A DNA stretch of 64,000 nucleotides from Plotosus lineatus (Eukaryota; Chordata; Actinopteri; Siluriformes; Plotosidae). Each line of letters opens with the position of its first letter. The first letter of the stretch is position 1. Under the pieces are notes generated by a model, which had not been told where the DNA came from, searched no databases, and was given only the letters and a program-made list of their open reading frames with translations. The stretch is taken from positions 47,025,797-47,089,796 of the forward strand of contig CM045738.1 in the NCBI GenBank assembly GCA_024760905.1, written 5' to 3'. Position numbers and translations under genes: made by a program. Positions 57,755-64,000 of the stretch are shown here, in pieces.

Positions 57755-58828
57755 CAGAAGGCCTCCCCCACTCGCGTATCCCGGAAATCCGCGAATTATT
57801 GATGCGGTTTAAAACCCTATGTATGATATTACATGCACTAAAATATGCTTGTGGAACACATTCTATAGCCAGTCTTACTCATTAATACAGTAATATTGCA
57901 GTAAAATGTAGTAATGATTAAGTAAAAACTTTTTAATTTTGTACTGTGATAATATTTATAAATAAATAAAGCGCTTAATCTCCTTACCAGAAGTTAGAGA
58001 AGATGCAGGGCGTTTCAGTGACATTATAGGGCTTAAATAATTCTTAAAAACACACGAAAAAACCGACTTCAAGCAATTATGTTGATAACATGTGTGCAAA
58101 GGAGAAAAAAAAGAGAAGGCATCATCTGCAACCAATCAGCAGGGCACGTATGACCCTGAGGAACGTGCGTTTTTGCCATGTTGTACTAGAATTAAGTGTT
58201 TTTTATTATTTAATGCTTTTATTATTTTTAATGTTAATAAAGATACAAAGTTATGAAAGAGGTGTTCAGTTCATTTTCTGTAACCGCTTAATCCTAACTT
58301 GGGTCACGGGGAGGCTGGCGCCCATCCCAGCCAACTTCGGGCGAGGGCAGAGTACACCCTGTACAGCTCGCCAGGCCATCACAGGGCGGAAACACGCTGA
58401 CGGCTTTGCAGCTACTCTTGTCGAAAGTCAGCAATGGTTCTTTTACATGTCTCTCACCATAGACAGTGAGAGATATGGCCGGCCTTTGACAGCCCAGTTA
58501 GCTCCACTGGGGGGGGGGACAGTGACAACCTTGTGCAGAGTGGGACTCGAACCCCCAACCTTTGGATCAGCGATCCAGTGCCCTATACCACTAGACCACC
58601 ACTGCCCCTAGAAAGAGGTGTATTCATAACAATTTTATAGACAAATAATACAATTTACAGTCGCGCAGGGGCACTGGGGGGATGTGATTTTTTTTTTTTT
58701 TTTTAGAGGGGCATCACAGAAAATAATTGAGAAGCACTGCACTACTTTAAAAACATGAAAAAAAGCCTTTGACAGCAAAATCCACGAGTATGCGAGGCTG
58801 TGAATGGCGAATGGGTGGGGGCTTACGG
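57755..58828 (+). mobile_element. Tigger-like DNA element, nested, with SINE-A inside
   Basis: Left end cagaaggcctcccccactcgcg; reverse complement of the right end ccgtaagcccccacccattcgcc. TA flanks at 57753-57754 and 58829-58830. The interior shares caattatgttgataacatgtg and catctgcaaccaatcagcag with 61615-61685, and the gagaagcactgcac block with 58730. Confidence 0.8.
58266..58610 (-). mobile_element. SINE-A with L2-type tail, antisense
   Basis: Flanked by gaaagaggtgt at 58255-58265 and 58611-58621, perfect over 11 bases. Antisense tail (taaccgcttaatcctaactt, catcccagccaacttcggg), body (caatggttcttttacatg, accatagacagtgagaga) and head (ggactcgaacccccaacc, tataccactagaccaccac). Confidence 0.93.
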
Positions 58829-58952
58829 TAATATACTAGTATAATATATAATTATAATGATGTCCATTTATTTTTTTTCCATATATTTTTTGAAAAGTGA
58901 TGTATAATCGGAACGACTTAACTTAAAACGACGTAATTTGAGGTATACTGTA

Positions 58953-59100
58953 TTTGAACAGGACATCATTGGTTAAAGAAGCAAAAGTCAGTGCACCCTG
59001 CCGCACCTCAAACACGACAGAAACAAATGCAATTCAATTATAAATTACAATAAAATAAAAGGAATCTTAAATAAAGCTGCAATCAAATCAAATATTCTGG
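58953..59100 (+). other. Possible downstream half of the transposon-split coding region
   Basis: Immediately right of the Tigger-like element an open run reads YLNRTSLVKEAKVSAPC then a stop at about 59042, followed by acaataaaataaaagg (polyadenylation-signal-like). Its frame is shifted by one base relative to the left half when only the TA duplication is removed, so continuity is uncertain. Confidence 0.25.
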
Positions 59101-59298
59101 CAGCAGTAGCATCGGTGGAGCCAGATATGCGTCCTGATTCGCCGCAGATGACTTGGTGGACGGATTCACCGTTTCGGTTTAAAATATAAAGCCGACGCTT
59201 CGTATTTTCATACATAATTAATCTATTTACTGTTAATTAACAAAGAACGATGGCAGAACTAAAGACATACAATTTCGGCTTCATACACACTCTTATTG

Positions 59299-59333
<35 letters not shown>

Positions 59334-59940
59334 GTGTTCTAATGATATTGTTTTGAAGATACACAGTATATTTGAAATATCATTAATCTTCTGGCTGTTT
59401 CTATGGCTCTGTTTCTTCGCACAGGAACACTGTGTTTATATCTTCAGTGCGGCGCTTCCATCTTCACGTTTACGGTAATGAAATCCCACCCCATGCTCAG
59501 TTTGTTTGCTTTGCAAATGTCTCTGTGTGTTACTGTGACTGGATACGGACCCGCTGCTGTCATTAAGTCTTTGTATTTATGTCAGAAAAGTGCCATGTAT
59601 TTTTAATTCACATTCTCCATTAAAAAAAAAAAAACCAGCAACAAACATCATGCACAAAGTAAACACCTGCTTTTGTTTACAACGACAGAGAGGAACGCCG
59701 CGATAAGGATATACGTAATGCAGAAGGTTTGAAATGTCTCTGCAGCTTTGACTGTGTTTCTTCTTCGTCTTCTTCTTCTTCTTCTTTAATAATCGTTATT
59801 ATCATCATTATTGTTATTATTTTATTTTATTTTTAAAAATCTCTTCATCACTCCTCTTCCTCTTCATTTCATCAGCACATTCGCTCCTCGTTAGCTTCTT
59901 TGCTTGGACCCCAGAAATCACTGCTTGCCACTGTATTCTT
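59101..59940. other. Unassigned, with (GT)n at 59297-59337
   Basis: Balanced composition, a (CTT)n run at 59760-59785 and AT-rich passages. No gene or repeat family recognised. Confidence 0.45.
59297..59337. repeat. (GT)n microsatellite
   Basis: About 19 TG units with one TT interruption. Confidence 0.95.
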
Positions 59941-59941
59941 T

Positions 59942-60290
59942 CATCCATTCATTTTCTGAACAGTTTATTCCTAATTGGGGTCGCGGGGAGGGTGGCGCCC
60001 ATCTCAGTCGACTCTGAGTGAGAGCTGGGTACACTCTGGAGAGCTAGCCAGGCCATCGCAGGGCCAACACACAAACACTCACACTCATACCTAGGGGCGA
60101 TTTGGCACAACCAGTTAACCTACTGTGCATGCTTTTGGACTGTAGGAGGAAACCTGAGAACCTGGAGTAAACCCACACAAGCACGGGGAGAACATGCAAA
60201 CTCCACACAGAAACACCCGAGCTGGGAATCGAACCCATGACCTACTTGCTATGAGGTGGACATGAAAATCATTACACCACCATACTGCCT
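59942..60290 (-). mobile_element. SINE-B, full length, antisense
   Basis: Tail catccattcattttctgaac, ggggtcgcggggagggtggc and catctcagtcgactctgagt. Body ctcatacctaggggcgattt, gcatgcttttggactgtagg, aacccacacaagcacgggga and ctccacacagaaacacccg. Head gggaatcgaacccatgacc and attacaccaccatactgcc. Confidence 0.9.
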
Positions 60291-60294
60291 ACTA

Positions 60295-60296
<2 letters not shown>

Positions 60297-60344
<48 letters not shown>

Positions 60345-60360
60345 AATAATAATAATAATA

Positions 60361-60402
<42 letters not shown>

Positions 60403-60431
60403 GTAATAATAACAATAATAACAACAATAAC

Positions 60432-60489
<58 letters not shown>

Positions 60490-60512
60490 GTAATAATAAT
60501 AATAATAACAAC

Positions 60513-60589
<77 letters not shown>

Positions 60590-60618
60590 TATTATTATTA
60601 TTATTATTATTATTATTA
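60297..60618. repeat. (ATT)n-(AAT)n-(ATT)n array with inverted ends
   Basis: About 320 bases: ATT units to about 60341, AAT/AGTAAT/AACAAT variants in the middle, and ATT units again from 60590. It can form an AT-rich hairpin. Poly-Ile/Leu/Asn frames are artefacts. Confidence 0.97.
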
Positions 60619-60730
60619 AAGTCAAGTGAACTTCCCCCAAAACTCTGTGACATCATTTCTCAACATGAACCTTTTGATCATCACTTGCACTCTTCATTCA
60701 TCTCTTTGGTTTGAGTCTCCAGTGTCAGTA

Positions 60731-62196
60731 TTGCAGTGGTACCATAACTTACGAAATTACTTTATTCTGAGGACGAGCTCGTAAGTCAAAATGTTTGTTA
60801 GATAAAACAAAAATTGCCATAGACAAAATAGAAAACCAATTAATCCATTCCAAACTTATATAACTTGACACAAACACAGATATTTCACCTAAAGATAAAC
60901 ATGTAAAAACAATAACTATTTCATAATAATAATAATACATGTACATTCACATTAATAATAATTAATAATAAATAATAATAAAACAAAAATAAACAATAAG
61001 TCAACTAACCCTTTCGATCATCGACTGTGGCAAAGATGTCATGTGGGCGTGAAGATATCATGTGGGCAGGCATGAGGTGGTGCGTAACAGAGGAGGAGGA
61101 GGGGGGGGGGGAATTCTGTGCATGTGTACGTTACAAATGCCAGCGAGGAAAGGCTTGTGGTGAGCTCCCACAAGGCCAGGGCTTCTCAAATGATGGAGTG
61201 CACTTGTTTATTATAAATAATAATTGAAAACACACTAAAAGTAAAAGGGCAGTGATGGCCTAGTGGTATAGGATGCTGGATCGCTGATCCTAAGATTGGG
61301 GGTTCGAGTCCCACTCTCCACAAGGTTGTCGTCCCCCCCCCCAGTGCACTAACTTGGTTATCAAAGGCTGACCATGTCTCTCACTGTCTATGGTGAGAGG
61401 TTCATATAAAAGAAACATCGCTGACTTTCGAGAAGAGGAGCTGCATAGCCGTCAGCGTGTTTCCGCTCTGGGATAGCCTGGCGAGCTGTCTAGGGTGTAC
61501 GCTGCTCTCACCCGGAGTTGGCTGGGATGGGTGCCAGCCTCCCCGCAACCCTAATTAGGATTAAGCGGTTACAAAAAAATGAACTGAACTAAAAAATTTG
61601 AATTCGCAATTCAAGCAATAATGCTGATAACATGTGCATGAAGGAGGAAAAAGAGGTGTACACATCATCTGCAACCAATCAGCAGGAAGGAGAAACAAAA
61701 GCGCTCAGCCATTGGCTAAACTTGAATCACATGTCAGTAATGTTGTGATGATGCATTTGTACAATTTGCCAAAATTTTTTTGTCATACTGTACTACAATT
61801 AAGTGTAATTGCGCATCTTCTACAGTAGGGGGCAGTGGCACTGTCACTGCGCTCCCTATGACGTCGGGGAAAAAGCACCGAGCAAACGATATGAAGTGCA
61901 GTAAACACTATCTGTAGTCTTTCGCGGGGCACTGGGAGGGGAGGGTGAAATGTTTTTTTTTTCTTCCTGTAGCTGGCATCACAGAAAATAATTGCGAAGC
62001 ACTGCACAAGGCATTCTCGGAGCGCGGAGGAATACACGCAAAAGAATACGAGGCTAATTGGCCCAGATAAGCCATTTTCCTAGCAGAGCTCGTAAATCAA
62101 AATTTTGCTGGTTGGATGGGGAGGATTTTCGGTGGAGCGAAGCTCGTATCATGGAAAATTCGTTATAAAAGACACTCGTCATTTAAGGTACTGCAG
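60731..62196 (+). mobile_element. Tigger-like DNA element with SINE-A insert
   Basis: Left end ttgcagtggtaccataactt acga-type; reverse complement of the right end ctgcagtaccttaaatgacg. TA flanks at 60729-60730 and 62197-62198. Subterminal gagctcgtaagtcaaaa occurs near both ends. About 1.1 kb after removing the SINE. Related copies: 33172-34745, 63050-64000 and the right part of 11168-12108. Confidence 0.82.
61244..61592 (+). mobile_element. SINE-A with L2-type tail
   Basis: Head gggcagtgatggcctagtgg, gggttcgagtcccac, body catgtctctcactgtctatgg, switch to gggatagcctggcgagctgt, tail agttggctgggatgggtgcc...attaggattaagcggtt, ending aaatgaactgaact. Short flanking actaaaa repeats. Confidence 0.92.
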
Positions 62197-62198
62197 TA

Positions 62199-63049
62199 TT
62201 TGTAATCTGATATCAAGCTGTGACTTCAATTCTAGTTTTTGTGACACGAAAAGCTACGTCCTATAGATTCCACATCATTTTTGTCAATTTTTTGAGTCTG
62301 GAAAAAATACTATTTCTTCTTCGTGATCATTTTTTTCTTGAACATAAGGATGACTTTATAATAAAGTATCTACACTATAGGCCACTGAGTTATTAATGGT
62401 ATTCGTTGCTATTTTTCATGATCAGCAGGAGGTAACAGAAAGCCGGTGAAAAGCCAGAAGGAGCCCCAGCGTCCCACAATCGAGTCAGCAGAAAAACCTT
62501 GAATGCAAATTGGTATTGCACTCCAGAGTAAAGCGTCGCAGCCTCATGGCAGACGATAACAAGGTTTCTTAAAGGACTGAGCATCAACTTCCGCACTCTA
62601 GAACTCTAACAAGGTTCCACCGAGTTATTTATTATGATCATCGCCTCTTTTCCGTGCTGTCGTTTTTCATAATCACGCATTTGGATCAACATGATTTCCG
62701 ATCCCTGCTTTGTTTTCACACCTCTTTCAATTTGCTTTAGTTTATTTATTTTAACATCTTTTACCTCAGACTGCTTTACACAGTCTAAATTTTTTTTTTA
62801 TTATTGATTTAGTATAAAAAAAACGGCATTTCATTTACCGAGTCCCAGCACTAATACATAAACAAAAAACCCAACATAAAACTTCAAGTGCATACTGTAG
62901 CAGCGAGCCAATTACTGGAGACTCGGGGATTGAGAATTTATGGAAGTATTTGAGCAGAGTTTAAAAAGAAAAAACACCAAAAATGATTAAAGTTAAAACA
63001 CAGTGGAATAAGCACTGTACAGAATCAGAGTTATTGCACCTCGTTTCCA
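62199..63049. other. Unassigned 0.85 kb
   Basis: No family or coding domain recognised. Confidence 0.45.
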
Positions 63050-63325
63050 GAGGTACCTTGACTTACGAAATGAATCTGTTCCGAGGGCGAGTTCGTAAGT
63101 CAAAAAGTTCGTTAGATAAAACAAAAATTCCCATCAGAAATAATAGAAAACCAATTAATCTGTTCCAACCCCCACTCAAACTCATAACCTCCCAAACTGA
63201 CACAAACACGATATTTCACCTAATATATTATAGATAAACATGTAAAAACAATAAATATTTCATAATAATAATAATACATGTATACTAACATTAATAATAA
63301 TTAATTGATAGATTGATTGATTAAC

Positions 63326-63460
63326 TGTTTTGGGTTTTTACACCCGAGCCCAGCGGCTCATCAGGCCGGTGCTTATCCCCGGTTTCCGTAGCGTGAATCA
63401 ATCAGGAGTTGAACTCCTCCTGGATGGGACGCTAGTCCATCGTAGGTTACCTTCCCAGTA

Positions 63461-63514
<54 letters not shown>

Positions 63515-63690
63515 TGGAGCCGATGGTGTAGTGGTTAGAGTGTTGCGCTCATGATCGGGAGGTTGTGAGTTCAAATCCCACTGAGACCCTCACTGTGCTA
63601 AGAGCCCTGGGCAAGGTCTCAACCACAAGTGTGCCTCTGTTCACCCAGCAGTATAAATGGGTACCAGTAAAAAAACAATATACTGGGAAA
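63326..63690. mobile_element. SINE-C in inverted halves (5' inversion)
   Basis: 63326-63458 is the antisense 3' half (gggtttttacacccgagccc ... gttaccttcccagtata). 63516-63690 is the sense 5' half (agccgatggtgtagtggtta ... gggtaccagtaaaaaaacaa). They meet at (TA)n and poly-T. The breakpoints lie close together in the SINE, and the surrounding element resumes with similar ataattaat motifs. Confidence 0.75.
63459..63513. repeat. (TA)n then poly-T of about 30
   Basis: Junction sequence between the two SINE-C halves. Confidence 0.95.
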
Positions 63691-64000
63691 AATATCATAA
63701 TTAATAATAAATAATAATAAAACAAGAATAATCCAACAAGTCAACTAACCCTTCCGATCATTGACTGCTGTCAAGTGGGTGCGAAGATGTCTCTTTGGCA
63801 GGTGTAAGGTGGTGCGTAACAGAGAAGGAAGGGAATTTTGTGCATTCGCACGGTACAATTGCCAGCGAGGAAAGACTCGTGGTGAGCTCCCACAAGGCCA
63901 GTGCTTCTCAAATAGTGAGGCTTGCCCCCAATGCAGGCGTGGTGTGATGCCCGGGGGGGGGGGCACTTATGACAATGGGGAACATGCTATTTTGCCATAC

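Larger units (their letters stand above)
56382..58950 (+). mobile_element. Tigger/pogo-like DNA element holding two other elements
   Basis: Left end caggtataccatggtttacg; reverse complement of the right end cagtatacctcaaattacg. Both run on into tcgttaattgg / tcgttttaag. TA flanks (56380-56381 and 58951-58952). The CAGGTATACC-type end resembles Tigger. Its 2.57 kb includes an AAGTGCCC-family MITE (56520-57645) and a further Tigger-like element (57755-58828), each with a SINE-A, so the original element was only a few hundred bases. Confidence 0.82.
63050..64000 (+). mobile_element. Tigger-like DNA element, cut by the window end, with SINE-C insert
   Basis: aggtaccttgacttacgaaatg, gagttcgtaagtcaaaaagt and acaaacacgatatttcacct, then after the insert aagtcaactaacccttccga and agcgaggaaagactcgtgg, match 60731-61200. 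The right end lies outside the window. Confidence 0.8.

Noticed and set aside
60249..60714. Poly-Ile/Leu/Asn frames
   Set aside because: Translation of the ATT/AAT array on both strands.

Overview
The window reads as vertebrate, most likely teleost fish, non-coding DNA. There is no bacterial-style gene packing, operon or ribosome-binding site. Instead it is crowded with microsatellites, tRNA-headed SINEs, copies of one non-LTR retrotransposon (LINE), and short terminal-inverted-repeat DNA transposons. No complete host gene is visible. Two short stretches may belong to host genes: a candidate last coding exon at 55711-55790, and a coiled-coil-like open stretch at 56111-56375 that abuts a DNA transposon.

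Layout. 1-4087: a full-5'-end LINE (minus strand) split by a 1.4-kb insertion. 4.1-11 kb: decayed SINEs plus a hAT element carrying a broken BED-finger transposase start. 11-14 kb: a (TA)n tract, a pogo/Tigger-like element and a 5'-truncated LINE. 15.1-16.4 kb: a second Tigger-like element with a hAT MITE at its edge. 16.7-24 kb: a very large simple-repeat domain in which a GAGT array (17.7-19.2 kb) and a CACT array (20.2-23.9 kb) are reverse complements around a spacer of about 1 kb. 24-28.3 kb: more microsatellites and a second GAGT array. 28.3-31.5 kb: a near-full-length LINE. 33-41 kb: a LINE fragment embedded in a Tigger-like element, then a nest of MITEs and SINEs. 42.8-47.5 kb: a MITE, a 12-bp minisatellite, an L2-like LINE remnant and nested SINEs. 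49-51.4 kb: SINE within SINE. 52249-55388: the most intact LINE, with a perfect 14-bp target-site duplication. 56.4-59 kb: a Tigger-like element containing two other DNA elements, each holding a SINE. 60-64 kb: an ATT/AAT array and two more copies of a Tigger-like family.

The LINE has one open frame of about 1,000 codons (AP-endonuclease, then reverse transcriptase), a 5' leader and a GAA-rich tail. It looks like the RTE clade (RTE/Expander type). Three SINE families recur. 'SINE-B' has a tRNA-like head, a conserved body and an L2-like tail ending in GAAT repeats. 'SINE-C' has a tRNA-like head and its own 3' part. 'SINE-A' has one head and body but occurs with two different 3' tails: the L2-like tail shared with SINE-B, or a tail built from the 5' leader plus the 3' terminus of the RTE-like LINE. 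That two-tailed SINE and the inverted megasatellite are the most notable observations. Family names are from recognition of motifs only; no database search was possible.
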